From positions 1-64,000 of the forward strand of contig JAFLBH010000002.1 in the NCBI GenBank assembly GCA_017303905.1: a DNA stretch of 64,000 nt, given 5' to 3'. The number at the start of each line of letters is the position of its first letter. Within the stretch, counting starts at the first letter, position 1. Position numbers and translations under genes: made by a program. Positions 1-9,536 of the stretch are shown one piece after another. Under the pieces are notes generated by a model that made no database searches, was not told where the DNA came from, and saw only the letters and a list, made by a program, of their open reading frames with translations. This DNA is from Bacteroidota bacterium (GTDB lineage: Bacteria; Bacteroidota; Bacteroidia; B-17B0; Aurantibacillaceae).

Positions 1-69
1 TACGTTGATAGGTTACAGATGTAAAGGCAGTAATGTCAAAGTCGAGTAATACTAATTATCCGTAAGCTT
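1..69 (+). rRNA. 23S ribosomal RNA, 3' end (partial)
   Basis: The first ~65 bases read as the conserved 3' end of bacterial 23S rRNA (GATAGGTTACAGATGTAAAGG, then GTCGAGTAATACTAATTA). The gene begins before the window. The exact 3' end is uncertain by a few bases. A 5S gene follows about 150 bp later, as in a normal 16S-23S-5S operon. Confidence 0.9.
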
Positions 70-221
70 TCTGTTATGCGCATCAGCTTTTATTAGCTGC
101 ACGCCTTGTGTCTTTTTTCAGTATGTATTTTTTAAGGATACAGGATGAAGGATAAATAGGATACAGTGATTTTCACTAAATCCTCAAGTCCTAAACCCTA
201 AATCCTCAAATTAATCCCTTT

Positions 222-331
<110 letters not shown>

Positions 332-339
332 TTTTAAAT

Positions 340-374
340 ATCCCTCATCTGAATAAGGTGGGGGATTTTTTTTT
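340..374 (+). terminator. Rho-independent terminator of the rRNA operon
   Basis: An 11-bp stem (ATCCCTCATCT / AGGTGGGGGAT, with two G-U pairs) closes a 5-nt loop and is followed by a run of nine T. It sits just after the 5S gene. Confidence 0.85.
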
Positions 375-389
375 GAATTATTCTTAAGC

Positions 390-534
390 ATGTCTCCCGA
401 CGCTACGCTTCACTACACCACGAGGCTACGCTCGCGGCAGACTCGGGATTAGATATCTCTAAGCGCCTGCTGCGGCTTATAGCCTTGCAGTCACTAAGAG
501 TTATCTAAGATGCCATCCCGATAGCTATCGGGAT
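390..534. repeat. Palindromic intergenic repeat-like segment
   Basis: This non-coding segment between the rRNA terminator and the next terminator is unusually GC-rich for the window. It contains TCCCGA (395-400) opposite TCGGGA (443-448), the 8-mer GCTACGCT twice (402-409 and 425-432), an imperfect inverted pair (TAGATATCTCTAAG near 450 with CTAAGAGTTATCTA near 495), and a perfect 20-bp palindrome ATCCCGATAGCTATCGGGAT at 515-534. It resembles the short palindromic intergenic repeats scattered through many Bacteroidota genomes. No gene is seen here. Confidence 0.5.
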
Positions 535-541
535 TACAAAG

Positions 542-573
542 AAAAACCCTCGTAGTATTACGGGGGTTTTTTG
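542..573 (+). terminator. Terminator-like hairpin
   Basis: AAAACCCTCGTA and TACGGGGGTTTT form a stem around a short loop, and a T-run follows to about 573. The A-rich upstream arm means it could act in both directions. Confidence 0.65.
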
Positions 574-704
574 TTTTGTGGCAATTATACAAAATAAATA
601 ATGCCATTTACACGAATCTAACCGTAGTGCGTGAGATAACTCTTCTCATTAAAACTAAACTAATCTGCTATTAATTTGTTTAACGGTTATTAATTAATGT
701 GAAA

Positions 705-739
705 GAAACTATTTGTTTGAAAATAGTTTCCTAAGTTTG
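705..739 (+). promoter_or_regulatory. Promoter with overlapping dyad upstream of the TonB receptor
   Basis: A perfect Bacteroidota -7 box TAAGTTTG lies at 732-739, 20 bp before the start codon. TTTG candidates for the -33 box occur at 712-715 and 716-719, at slightly short spacing. An inverted repeat GAAACTAT (705-712) / ATAGTTTC (723-730) covers the spacer, which is where a repressor would block polymerase. The regulator is unknown. Confidence 0.6.
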
Positions 740-758
740 CAAACCGAAATATATTATT

Positions 759-3134
759 ATGCTAAATCGTCTCATTCTACTACTTCTTATAATTCCACAA
801 TTTATTTTCTCACAAGAAAATTCTACTAATCCAAATCAAAAATTCACTATAAGTGGCTATGTAAAAGATGGTAAAAACGGAGAAGCTCTTATTGGTGCTT
901 TAGTTTACAAGAAGGATACTCAGTTGGGCTCTTCTACCAACGAATATGGTTTTTACTCTCTTACGCTTCCTGCCGGTAAACATACTTTACTCATCAGCTT
1001 TGTGGGCTACACTAGCATTACGCAAGAAATTGATCTTACAAAAAATACCACACTCAATTTTGAGCCTAAGGAACAAGGCCGCGATTTACAAGAGGTAGAA
1101 ATTACCGCTGAAGCTGCAGATAAAAATGTAAAGAGCATGGAAATGAGTGTGGCAAAATTGGATATTAAACAAATTCAAAAAATGCCGGCACTCCTCGGTG
1201 AAGTGGATGTGATTAAAACAATTCAACTTTTACCCGGTGTAACAACCGTTGGTGAAGGTGCAAGTGGATTTAATGTACGCGGTGGAAATATTGATCAGAA
1301 TTTAGTGTTGCTAGACGAGGCCCCGGTTTATAATTCTTCTCACTTATTCGGATTTTTCTCAGTATTTAATCCGGATGCGGTAAAAGATGTGAAGTTGATT
1401 AAAGGAGGAATTCCTTCTCAATATGGCGGACGTGTTTCTTCTATTCTCGATATCCGTATGAAAGAAGGTAACAGTAAGACCTACGAAGTGAATGGCGGAA
1501 TTGGAACTATTTTTAGTCGCTTAGCAATTGAAGCGCCAATTAAAAAAGATAAAGCTTCTTTTATCATTGCAGGAAGAAGAAGTTATATTGATGTTCTTGC
1601 TAAACCAGCGCTTAAAAAACGTCAGCCTGAATTGGCGGATGCTAAATTTTACTTCTACGATTTAACGGCAAAAATTAACTGGAAGATTAATGATAAAAAC
1701 ACTGTATTCTTAAGTGGATATCTCGGACGAGATGTGTTTGGTGCCGGTTTTACTTTTAATTGGGGAAATACAACGACTTCTCTTCGTTGGAATCATATTT
1801 TCAATAGTAAATTATTTATGAATATGACGGCATTCTATAGTAATTACGATTATCAATTAGGATTTAAGCAAGAAGGGACCAGTCAGAAATTCGAATGGAA
1901 GTCAAATATTATTAATTACAGCGTAAAACCTGACTTTGCTTACTATTTAAATAGTAAAAACACAATTCGCTTTGGTGTACAGGCCATTTATTTTGATTTC
2001 GTTCCGGGTAAGGCTGCAGTTACGGATAATAAAAGCAACACCATAAATATCAGTCTCGAAAATAAAAAAGGAATTGAATACGGTGTGTATTTAGGTAATG
2101 AACAAAAACTTTTACCACGCTTAACAGCTGAATATGGTATCCGTTGGAGTTTTTACAATTACCTGGGTGAAGGAACCGTGTATTATTATCGCGATACTAT
2201 TCCAAATGAAGAACTACCATTGGACCGCGAGGAGAAGGCTAAAAGCTGGGAGTCGATTAAATTCTACCACAATCCTGAGCCTCGCTTGGCTCTTAATTAC
2301 ACGATTGATGATAAAAGTTCCATTAAAGCCAGCTACAACCGGATGGCTCAATATATACAGATAGTTTCTAATACCGCGGCTAGCACACCGTTAGATGTAT
2401 ATACTCCGGTAACGAACAATATTAAGCCTTTGGTGGCCGACCAAGGTGCTATCGGTTATTTTAGAAATTTTAAAGAGAATATGTACGAAACATCCATTGA
2501 GATTTATTACAAGTACATGCAAAATCAATTGGATTATATTGATAATTCAGACCTTCTCTTAAATAAATACTTAGAAGCACAATTATTACAAGGGTTAGGA
2601 CGAGCCTACGGAGCAGAAGTTTACTTACGCAAAACAAAAGGAAAATTGACAGGTTGGTTAAGTTATACTTATTCTAAAACGGAGCGTTTAGTACGCGGAA
2701 TCTCTAACGATGAATGGTTCTTTTCGAAGTACGATAGAACGCACATGGTGAACACTTCTGCAACCTACGATTGGAAACGCTTTAGTTTCTCTGCTAACTT
2801 TGTTTATTTAAGCGGAACCCCGGCTACTTTCCCAAATGCTAAATTACAATTGCAATCTATTAATATTCCTTATAATACAGAAAACAAACGAAATAACTAT
2901 CGTAACACACCTTATCACCGTTTAGATTTGGCTGTTACTTATAATTTAACACGTAACCCTGAGGCAAAGAAACGTCATTCGGTGGTGGTGAGTGTTTACA
3001 ATGTGTACAACCGCAGAAATGCTTTCTCAATTTACTTCCGTACAAAAGAAGGGGAGCCTATGCAAACAGAGGCTGTTCGTTATTCTGTAATCGGTACAGT
3101 CATTCCTGCATTAACATATAATTTCAGATTCTAA
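759..3134 (+). CDS. TonB-dependent outer-membrane receptor with carboxypeptidase-regulatory-like domain
   Basis: This 791-aa outer-membrane protein should take up a large or scarce substrate using the proton-motive force through TonB. It has a signal peptide (residues 1-18, ending FSQ), a CarboxypepD_reg-like beta-sandwich at about 28-110, a plug domain at about 130-240 (GFNVRGGNIDQNLVLLDEAPVY, then GGIPSQYGGRVSS), and a long beta-barrel ending in a C-terminal Phe as outer-membrane proteins do. A DUF4249 lipoprotein gene follows after 2 bp. That pairing is common in Bacteroidota and suggests that the lipoprotein helps capture substrate at the cell surface. It is not a SusC: the SusC-specific features and a SusD partner are absent. 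The substrate cannot be read from the sequence. An overlapping promoter dyad at 705-739 suggests repression. Confidence 0.93.
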   Translation: MLNRLILLLLIIPQFIFSQENSTNPNQKFTISGYVKDGKNGEALIGALVYKKDTQLGSSTNEYGFYSLTLPAGKHTLLISFVGYTSITQEIDLTKNTTLNFEPKEQGRDLQEVEITAEAADKNVKSMEMSVAKLDIKQIQKMPALLGEVDVIKTIQLLPGVTTVGEGASGFNVRGGNIDQNLVLLDEAPVYNSSHLFGFFSVFNPDAVKDVKLIKGGIPSQYGGRVSSILDIRMKEGNSKTYEVNGGIGTIFSRLAIEAPIKKDKASFIIAGRRSYIDVLAKPALKKRQPELADAKFYFYDLTAKINWKINDKNTVFLSGYLGRDVFGAGFTFNWGNTTTSLRWNHIFNSKLFMNMTAFYSNYDYQLGFKQEGTSQKFEWKSNIINYSVKPDFAYYLNSKNTIRFGVQAIYFDFVPGKAAVTDNKSNTINISLENKKGIEYGVYLGNEQKLLPRLTAEYGIRWSFYNYLGEGTVYYYRDTIPNEELPLDREEKAKSWESIKFYHNPEPRLALNYTIDDKSSIKASYNRMAQYIQIVSNTAASTPLDVYTPVTNNIKPLVADQGAIGYFRNFKENMYETSIEIYYKYMQNQLDYIDNSDLLLNKYLEAQLLQGLGRAYGAEVYLRKTKGKLTGWLSYTYSKTERLVRGISNDEWFFSKYDRTHMVNTSATYDWKRFSFSANFVYLSGTPATFPNAKLQLQSINIPYNTENKRNNYRNTPYHRLDLAVTYNLTRNPEAKKRHSVVVSVYNVYNRRNAFSIYFRTKEGEPMQTEAVRYSVIGTVIPALTYNFRF

Positions 3135-3136
3135 TT

Positions 3137-4012
3137 ATGAAAAGATTTAGCATATTATTTAGTATTGTCCTTTCAGTTGTATTTACTTCTTGTGAGGATG
3201 TTATTCAAGTTGAACTTGACAAAGGTGAAGATTTGGTTGTGATCGACGCATTTATAAATGGAAATAAAACCAATCAAAAAGTAAGGCTTACGTATACGGA
3301 TGATTATTTCAGTTCTAAAAATCCTCCTGCTATAATTGGAGCAACAGTTAAGTTAACGGATTTATCTAATGGTAAAATTTATAATTTCACAGATATCAAT
3401 AATGGGGATTACATCTATACGCCAACAGCTTCGGATACAATAGTACATTGGTTTCATAATTATAAACTTGATGTAACTTACAATGGTAAAACATATAGTT
3501 CAGTTACTGAATCGAACCGTACAGCGAAATTAGACAGTATTAGCGCGAAGTATGAAGATGGTTCCAGTATTTTCGCTTCTGAACCAGGATACTATTGTGT
3601 TTTATGGGCACGTGATTTACCCGGACCTAAATCAGATTATTATTGGGTAAAAACTTCTAAGAACGGAATTCCATTTAATAAAAGTAATCAAATTAATATT
3701 GCAATCGATGGAACTAATGGAAGTGTTCCATCTGGTGATACCTTACTTTTTACGCCTCCAATTATTACAAATGTTACACCTTTCGGTGAAGTTTATGAGT
3801 TAGGCGATTCTTGTTCGGTGGAAATACATGCAATAACCAAGGAAACTTACTTCTTTTTACTGCAGGTAATCAATCAAACGAACAACTCAGGACTATTTGC
3901 TACTACTCCGGAAAATGTAAAAACCAATATTATTACACCGGATGGCGCTACCAAAGCTATTGGTTGGTTTAGTGTAGCGAATACTTCAGTTGCTTGGAAG
4001 AAAATAAAATAA
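3137..4012 (+). CDS. DUF4249 family surface lipoprotein
   Basis: This 291-aa protein has a lipoprotein signal (hydrophobic residues 4-17, lipobox FTSC with Cys19) followed by acidic residues. The early motif DLVVIDAFINGNKTNQKVRL and a beta-rich body (GATVKLTDLSNGKIYNF, then YKLDVTYNGKTYSSVTE) are typical of DUF4249. The family has no known activity. Its genes nearly always follow a TonB receptor, as here with a 2-bp gap, so it is probably an outer-membrane partner of that receptor. Its stop codon abuts the stop of the convergent gene that begins at 4013, with no terminator hairpin between them. Confidence 0.88.
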   Translation: MKRFSILFSIVLSVVFTSCEDVIQVELDKGEDLVVIDAFINGNKTNQKVRLTYTDDYFSSKNPPAIIGATVKLTDLSNGKIYNFTDINNGDYIYTPTASDTIVHWFHNYKLDVTYNGKTYSSVTESNRTAKLDSISAKYEDGSSIFASEPGYYCVLWARDLPGPKSDYYWVKTSKNGIPFNKSNQINIAIDGTNGSVPSGDTLLFTPPIITNVTPFGEVYELGDSCSVEIHAITKETYFFLLQVINQTNNSGLFATTPENVKTNIITPDGATKAIGWFSVANTSVAWKKIK

Positions 4013-5503
4013 TTACCAGGTTTTAATTTGCAATGAGGCAGCTCCTGTTTCTTTGTCGCCAGAAAACAGAATAATTTTATCACCAGCCACTTTATAAATA
4101 ATTGGGTGGTTGTATTTACTGCTTTCCAATATTGTTTTTTTCTCTGCGCCTTTTAGCCCGATTCTGACATCGTGAAATGTATTTATTCCGCTGATTAAAT
4201 TGGAGGTCGATAAAATCCATTTCGGGTTTTTCAAATCATCTTTCCCAAAATGCGTTTCCATGTCACTTACCGGCCATTTATATAAGAACTTATCAAATTC
4301 ATTAACGCGTACTAATTCTATTTTTCCGTTTAAATCTTTAGGATCACCGGAGGTAAAACCTTTCAAATTACATAATGGTAAATGTAATTTATCAGCATAC
4401 AGTTCTAAACCTTCCTCACTCATTGATAGTGTATAATTAAAACTGCTTTCATACAAAAAGGTTAACTGGTTGTTTAATGATTTGTAAACCGAACATGAAG
4501 CTTTGTATTCTCCATTTCCTGTTTTATTTAATTCCTTTACTTTCACATGATATGAGAAAACTTCTTTAGTCACTGATTTGTTTACTGCAAACACAAACGG
4601 AATAGTTTTTTCCAATCTTTGAATGTTTTCACATGTACTATCAATTACAGTGAAAAAATAATTGTTTTGTTTATCGAGATTTTTAAAGGTGAATTTTCCG
4701 TTTTCAAAATCAATTTGCTCATCCGTATAGGCATTTCCGGTTACTAGTAATGTTTTGTTTTTTGTGTCATAATGGTGGGCATTATAAATAAAACAACGGG
4801 GATCTCCTTTCGGACTCAACTTTATTCCTTTCAAAACAGTTCCACTCTTCGCGTCAATTTTTAATACCCATTGTCCTTTTTTCTCACCGGAAATAATGTT
4901 CACATAAACAAATACAAATTCATTATCTGCATAGAAAACATGCGTTGTGTTAATGTTCCGTTTTTCTAAAGGCAATTGCCAGGTTTGCTTATATTCAAAC
5001 ACTTTCTTTTCGTCGACAACAGTATATTTATTCAGAAAAAACTGACGACCTAAGCTGTCTTCAGAAGTACGAATAGTGTAAGTTGAATTCTTGTAAGTGT
5101 AAATTTCGTTTTCAAAAGTAGTGAGACTGTTTATTTTATTGGATTCAAATGGCGCAGACTTCACAATTAATCTCAAAGAATCGTTATATCGGATTAAAAC
5201 AGCTTGATTTTTGTTATTGGCTTTTTGTAAATAGAAGTTTAAGTAGCCATGTAAAGTGTCTACACTTATATCGAGATAATTTTCTGCTTTTTCTTTTTCG
5301 AGAAAAGTTTTAGCAGAATCCATTTTGTTCAAGCCGATATTACTCTTGTACAGTTTAAAATTTAATCCTGCCTTGTCTGATTCGAGTCCGAATATATAGA
5401 TAGAATTTCTAAAACTTATAGAAGAAGCATTCAGGATGTTTTTCTTGACACTTTGAGCGTTTATAAAAAACGGAATAAAAAATATGTACAGGTAAAATCG
5501 CAT
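4013..5503 (-). CDS. Secreted protein of unknown function
   Basis: This 496-aa protein has an N-terminal signal peptide (MRFYLYIFFIPFFINAQS) and a body rich in Lys, Asn, aromatic residues and short beta-strand patterns. No domain was recognised. The sequence has no C-terminal type IX sorting tail, so it is probably periplasmic or loosely associated with the outer membrane. The start codon overlaps the stop of the upstream MFS gene by 1 bp, so it is likely the last gene of the minus-strand run 9439-4013. The gene is intact and clearly coding, but no function can be assigned. Confidence 0.75.
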   Translation of the reverse strand: MRFYLYIFFIPFFINAQSVKKNILNASSISFRNSIYIFGLESDKAGLNFKLYKSNIGLNKMDSAKTFLEKEKAENYLDISVDTLHGYLNFYLQKANNKNQAVLIRYNDSLRLIVKSAPFESNKINSLTTFENEIYTYKNSTYTIRTSEDSLGRQFFLNKYTVVDEKKVFEYKQTWQLPLEKRNINTTHVFYADNEFVFVYVNIISGEKKGQWVLKIDAKSGTVLKGIKLSPKGDPRCFIYNAHHYDTKNKTLLVTGNAYTDEQIDFENGKFTFKNLDKQNNYFFTVIDSTCENIQRLEKTIPFVFAVNKSVTKEVFSYHVKVKELNKTGNGEYKASCSVYKSLNNQLTFLYESSFNYTLSMSEEGLELYADKLHLPLCNLKGFTSGDPKDLNGKIELVRVNEFDKFLYKWPVSDMETHFGKDDLKNPKWILSTSNLISGINTFHDVRIGLKGAEKKTILESSKYNHPIIYKVAGDKIILFSGDKETGAASLQIKTW

Positions 5504-6753
5504 CAGTTATCTATGAGTCCGCTTTTTTCTCGTTTAATATAGTCTAAAATTAACATATAATACATAAATACACCAAAAGCATAGAGTGCCGATGTGATTA
5601 AAAATATATTCACGAATTCAAATCCTTGACCAAACATGATTTTTACCATGAATCCGCTGATTACCCAACTGCCACTCCAAATGGCAGAAGTAAGGGCGCT
5701 GGTGATTTCTCTATTGTTTTTTCCTACATAATTCAAAACGAGTTCAGATGTCATAGGGCCGGCCATATTCATTAATGGTTGACGAAGTAAATAACAGGCA
5801 ATCGCAATATAAAGCGCAACAGAATACTGGCTATAAAACTGTGTGGTTGCGAGCGCAACTAATGAAATTACAGCCAAGGACTGGGTTGTAGGAATCGCAA
5901 TCTTATAACCAATGTTATGTTTAATTTTTGGAACCAACATTGCGCCATATGCAACTAAAACCGCAGCAATGGAACTGATAACAGAAAATCCGCCTTTGTC
6001 AAGGTGATGTACCCTATCAAAGAATAAACTAATAAAGGGAATGGTTAGTCCTGCACCTGTTGCAATAATAAGAGTAGGGACTAATGCTTTAAAAATTAAT
6101 GGCCAATTGCTTTCATTTTTGTTGGATGAAGGTGTTTCTTCATTCGGCGTTTCTATCACCTCATTAAATTTTGTTCGCATTAAAAACGGTAACCCACCAA
6201 ATCCCAAAATGGAAAAAATAATTAAAATGTTTTTCTCGTTAAACGTTATTGGATTGATAATATCAAGTAAGGCAATGACTACACCACTTAATATGCTAGC
6301 AAAACTCCAGGTGCTGTAGCTCAACGATATTCCTGCCGTATGATTGTGTTTAGCTGAATTACGCAAAATAAAAGGAGCAACTGGAATTTGCATGAAGGTG
6401 AATGAAGCGCCCCAAAGCAATAAAGATATTAAAATAAGCCATTTTATTTTTAATGCTATTGAAAGGACAATGAGTAGTCCAAATAACGGAACAAAAATGT
6501 TGGATATATAAAACAGGGGAACGAGTGGTTTCCCTTTAATTAATTTCCCGAATGGCAAAGCCAAAACAAATACACCAAGAAACCGAAACGTGATGTACAA
6601 AGCAATCTCTTCATCCGAAAAACCTTCGCGGGTCATGTAGAGAGGCAGGATGTTCATGAATGTGGCATTCACCAACTGAATAAAAAACTCCGAAATGATG
6701 ACGCTCATCACAGGCTTTTCAATCTTTATATAATCGTGCAGAAAATTCGACAT
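5503..6753 (-). CDS. MFS transporter
   Basis: This 416-aa inner-membrane protein has about twelve hydrophobic helices and a hydrophilic central loop at about 200-220 (NEETPSSNKNESNW), the layout of a major facilitator with two six-helix halves. A loop after helix 2 reads RFLGVFVLALPFGKLIKGKP, resembling the family's cytoplasmic loop 2-3 motif. It probably exports or imports a small solute by proton exchange, but the substrate is unknown. It lies 1 bp after miaA and overlaps the next gene by 1 bp, so it is co-transcribed with them. Confidence 0.85.
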   Translation of the reverse strand: MSNFLHDYIKIEKPVMSVIISEFFIQLVNATFMNILPLYMTREGFSDEEIALYITFRFLGVFVLALPFGKLIKGKPLVPLFYISNIFVPLFGLLIVLSIALKIKWLILISLLLWGASFTFMQIPVAPFILRNSAKHNHTAGISLSYSTWSFASILSGVVIALLDIINPITFNEKNILIIFSILGFGGLPFLMRTKFNEVIETPNEETPSSNKNESNWPLIFKALVPTLIIATGAGLTIPFISLFFDRVHHLDKGGFSVISSIAAVLVAYGAMLVPKIKHNIGYKIAIPTTQSLAVISLVALATTQFYSQYSVALYIAIACYLLRQPLMNMAGPMTSELVLNYVGKNNREITSALTSAIWSGSWVISGFMVKIMFGQGFEFVNIFLITSALYAFGVFMYYMLILDYIKREKSGLIDN

Positions 6754-6754
6754 A

Positions 6755-7672
6755 TTAGGAGTGCTGCAAAATTATTTCGAGATAAGCTTTTAGTTTTTCA
6801 AAATCATCCGGACCAAATTCCTCATAGTTATCTTGATTTTTAAACCAGGTTAACTGACGTTTCGCGTAATTGCGTGTTTTTTGTTTGATAAGTTCAATTG
6901 CCGCTTCGCGGGTAATTTCACCCGAAAAATGCATAAACCATTCTTTATATCCGACCGTATTTAATGCATTAAGATGTTTAAACGGATAAAGTGATTGAGC
7001 TTCTGCTTCCAATCCATCTGCCACCATTTTATCGACACGTTTATTAATTTTCTCGTACAAAATTTCACGTGGCTGATTGATTAAAAGTTTTATGGTTTCG
7101 AATTCTCTTTCGGAAGTGTTGTTTTTTAAGAAAGAAGAGTAAGGTTTTCCGCTCTCGTTACAAACTTCCAGTGCACGCATAAGTCGTTGCGGGTTATTTT
7201 GATCGACATTAGAAAAGTAAACAGGGTCTTTAGTTTTAACTTCCTCCTGTAACCAGGAAATTCCTTTTTGTGAGTAATTCTCTTTTACGAAATGACGAGT
7301 AGCTTCCGACACCTCTATAAATTCATCAACACCATATAAAACTGCATCAATGTATAATCCGGATCCACCTACCAAAAAAACGATGTTATGTTTAGTAAAC
7401 AATTCATGTAATAGTTTTATCACATCTTTTTCAAAATCACCAACGCTATAATTCTGATGAATACTTAAAGTATTAATAAAATGATGTGTAACAGCATTTA
7501 ATTCTTCTTGCGAAGGTTTTGCTGTTCCTATACTTGTTTCTTTGTAAAATTGGCGTGAGTCGGCCGAAATTATTTCTGTATTAAAATACTTGGCCAATTG
7601 AATAGCAAGAGCAGTTTTTCCAACACCGGTTGGTCCGGCAATGACTACCAAGTATTTTTTGCCGGTGCTCAA
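6755..7672 (-). CDS. miaA: tRNA dimethylallyltransferase
   Basis: MiaA transfers a dimethylallyl group to the N6 of adenosine 37 in tRNAs that read codons starting with U. The 305-aa length is typical. The P-loop GPTGVGKT is at residues 13-20, the substrate-binding DSRQFY motif is near 39-44, VGGSGLYIDAVLYG is near 102, and the C-terminal region contains KTRNYAKRQLTWFKNQ, the tRNA-binding signature. The gene lies 1 bp downstream of yicC and 1 bp upstream of the MFS gene. Confidence 0.97.
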   Translation of the reverse strand: MSTGKKYLVVIAGPTGVGKTALAIQLAKYFNTEIISADSRQFYKETSIGTAKPSQEELNAVTHHFINTLSIHQNYSVGDFEKDVIKLLHELFTKHNIVFLVGGSGLYIDAVLYGVDEFIEVSEATRHFVKENYSQKGISWLQEEVKTKDPVYFSNVDQNNPQRLMRALEVCNESGKPYSSFLKNNTSEREFETIKLLINQPREILYEKINKRVDKMVADGLEAEAQSLYPFKHLNALNTVGYKEWFMHFSGEITREAAIELIKQKTRNYAKRQLTWFKNQDNYEEFGPDDFEKLKAYLEIILQHS

Positions 7673-7673
7673 T

Positions 7674-8543
7674 TTATAGTACGTTGTTACTTTGTTCCTT
7701 TATTTTCTCTAATTCATCTTTCATTAACACAACCAGTTTCTGTATTTCAGCATCATTCGCTTTAGAACCAATCGTATTAATTTCCCGGCCTATTTCTTGC
7801 GTAATGAAATTTAATTTTCTTCCGCTCGAAGGATCTTTCATGGTTTTAAGGAAATAATCGCAATGTGTTTTTAAACGTACTTTCTCTTCGTTGATGTCGA
7901 GTTTTTCAACGTAATAAATTAGCTCTTGCTCAAAACGATTGATGTCGATTTTTTCTGTTCCGATTACTTCGGTGATGTTACCTTTAATACGTTTCTTTAT
8001 ATTTTCAATACGGAGCTTATCCAATTCTTTAATTTTTTCTAAGCAATCCATAATGATGTTTAATCGCTCCGTAAAGTCTTTTTCAATTGACTTTCCTTCA
8101 TCATCTCTGAATTTGTTCAAGCCTTCAATAGCTACTTCAATAACTGTTTTAATTTCTTTCCACTCGTTTTCGTTCGCTTCTTTACGTTCAGATTTTAAAA
8201 CATCAGGAAGTTTTATGATTTGCGACAATAATGAATCACTGTTTTCATTTAAATCATTAGCCAAATCTTTAAGCTTTTTATGGTAGGCTTTGGCTAAATC
8301 GGTGTTAATATCAACAGGTGTTTCCTGATTTTTACTTTCCACAAAAATGCTTAAGTCAATTTTACCGCGCTCTAATTTTTTACTGATATCGTTACGTAAT
8401 TCTAATTCAAACTCACGATAAATACTGGAAAGACGTAAACTCAAATCCATTCCTTTGCTATTCAGAGAACGAATTTCAACATTCACAGTTTTATCGGTAA
8501 ACTCTTTCGTGGCTTTTCCAAAGCCTGTCATTGATTTAATCAT
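7674..8543 (-). CDS. YicC/YloC family endoribonuclease
   Basis: This 289-aa protein starts with the family hallmark MIKSMTGFGKA and ends with EINTIGSKANDAEIQKLV, the conserved YicC N and C termini, joined by a helical central region. Family members are cytoplasmic endoribonucleases reported to cleave structured RNA or small RNAs. In many genomes the gene precedes gmk, but here miaA follows. The start codon overlaps the end of the EamA gene by 4 bp (8540-8543), so the two are translationally coupled. Confidence 0.95.
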   Translation of the reverse strand: MIKSMTGFGKATKEFTDKTVNVEIRSLNSKGMDLSLRLSSIYREFELELRNDISKKLERGKIDLSIFVESKNQETPVDINTDLAKAYHKKLKDLANDLNENSDSLLSQIIKLPDVLKSERKEANENEWKEIKTVIEVAIEGLNKFRDDEGKSIEKDFTERLNIIMDCLEKIKELDKLRIENIKKRIKGNITEVIGTEKIDINRFEQELIYYVEKLDINEEKVRLKTHCDYFLKTMKDPSSGRKLNFITQEIGREINTIGSKANDAEIQKLVVLMKDELEKIKEQSNNVL

Positions 8544-9439
8544 TTAATAATTTCTTTTTTTGTTGGTTTATAACTCACCAAATACACGCCGGTAATAATT
8601 AAAACTCCGGCAAGAACTTTAATTGGAGTTAAACTGTCTTTGCCTAAAATTACAGCAAAAATGGTTGCTAAAAAAGGCTGCGTGTAAATGTACATGCTTA
8701 CCACCGATGAGCTTAATGCTTTTAAAGCGTAAGTATTTAACAGATAGGCGAGGAAAGTAGTGGCCACTACCACAAAGGAAATTGCGCCAATAATTTCAGG
8801 TGTAAAAGCCGACCAGTTCACATGTGGTAAATCGTAAATACCAATGGGCGTCATATAGATTAATCCGAAAAGAAAAATCCATTTCATAACAGTTACGGTT
8901 TGGTATTTTTGCATATATGGTTTTGCCATCACTACAAAAACCGCCCAAGACGCAGAGTTAATAAGCGTCATTAAATCACCGGCAATATTTTCACTTCCAA
9001 ACTCAAAATTACCTCTGAATAATAATAAGGATACAGCGCCCGCGATACCTAAGCTCAATCCGGATATTTTTAAAAAGGTAATTCGCTCTTTAAAAACAAT
9101 CAGTGTAAATACAATCACCATAATCGGATTTGAAATCATGATAATAGCGGAGTTGATGGGGATCGTTAAACTTAATCCGTAAATAAAAAACACCTGATTA
9201 ACGAAAACACCAAAGATGGCCAGAATCGCCATTTTTTTTAAGTCGCCCACATCTAATGATTCTTTTCGAGCAAATAATGATAATATCCAAAACAGTAAAC
9301 AAGCTCCTGAAATGCGAAGAAATACTAAAGCTAAAGGACCGATATGAACCGGCATCAAATCTTTGGCTATAGAATAATTGAGCGCGTAAATAACTTGTGC
9401 AGCAAATAATGAAATATGGGCTTTAAGTGCGTCGCTCAT
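8540..9439 (-). CDS. EamA/DMT family transporter
   Basis: The protein is about 299 aa with ten predicted membrane helices in two repeated EamA halves (LFAAQVIYALNYSIAKDLM in the first, SASWAVFVVMAKPYMQKY opening the second), ending in the basic tail SYKPTKKEIIK. It is a drug/metabolite-type inner-membrane exporter of unknown substrate. The frame extends upstream to an ATG at 9460. I prefer the ATG at 9439 because TATTCTTG, a near match to the -7 box, lies so close to the first ATG that a transcript would start at or after it. It is the first gene of the minus-strand run down to 4013. Confidence 0.88.
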   Translation of the reverse strand: MSDALKAHISLFAAQVIYALNYSIAKDLMPVHIGPLALVFLRISGACLLFWILSLFARKESLDVGDLKKMAILAIFGVFVNQVFFIYGLSLTIPINSAIIMISNPIMVIVFTLIVFKERITFLKISGLSLGIAGAVSLLLFRGNFEFGSENIAGDLMTLINSASWAVFVVMAKPYMQKYQTVTVMKWIFLFGLIYMTPIGIYDLPHVNWSAFTPEIIGAISFVVVATTFLAYLLNTYALKALSSSVVSMYIYTQPFLATIFAVILGKDSLTPIKVLAGVLIITGVYLVSYKPTKKEIIK

Positions 9440-9536
9440 AAGGGGTATGCAAAGATGCAAGAATAATTTGGATAAATACTTTTTTAAGCCCTACAATTGT
9501 GCTAATTTTCGAGGGAAATAGACGAGTACAAAGACA

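Noticed and set aside
759-4012. SusC/SusD pair
   Set aside because: The receptor lacks SusC features and the partner is a DUF4249 lipoprotein, not a SusD-like TPR protein.
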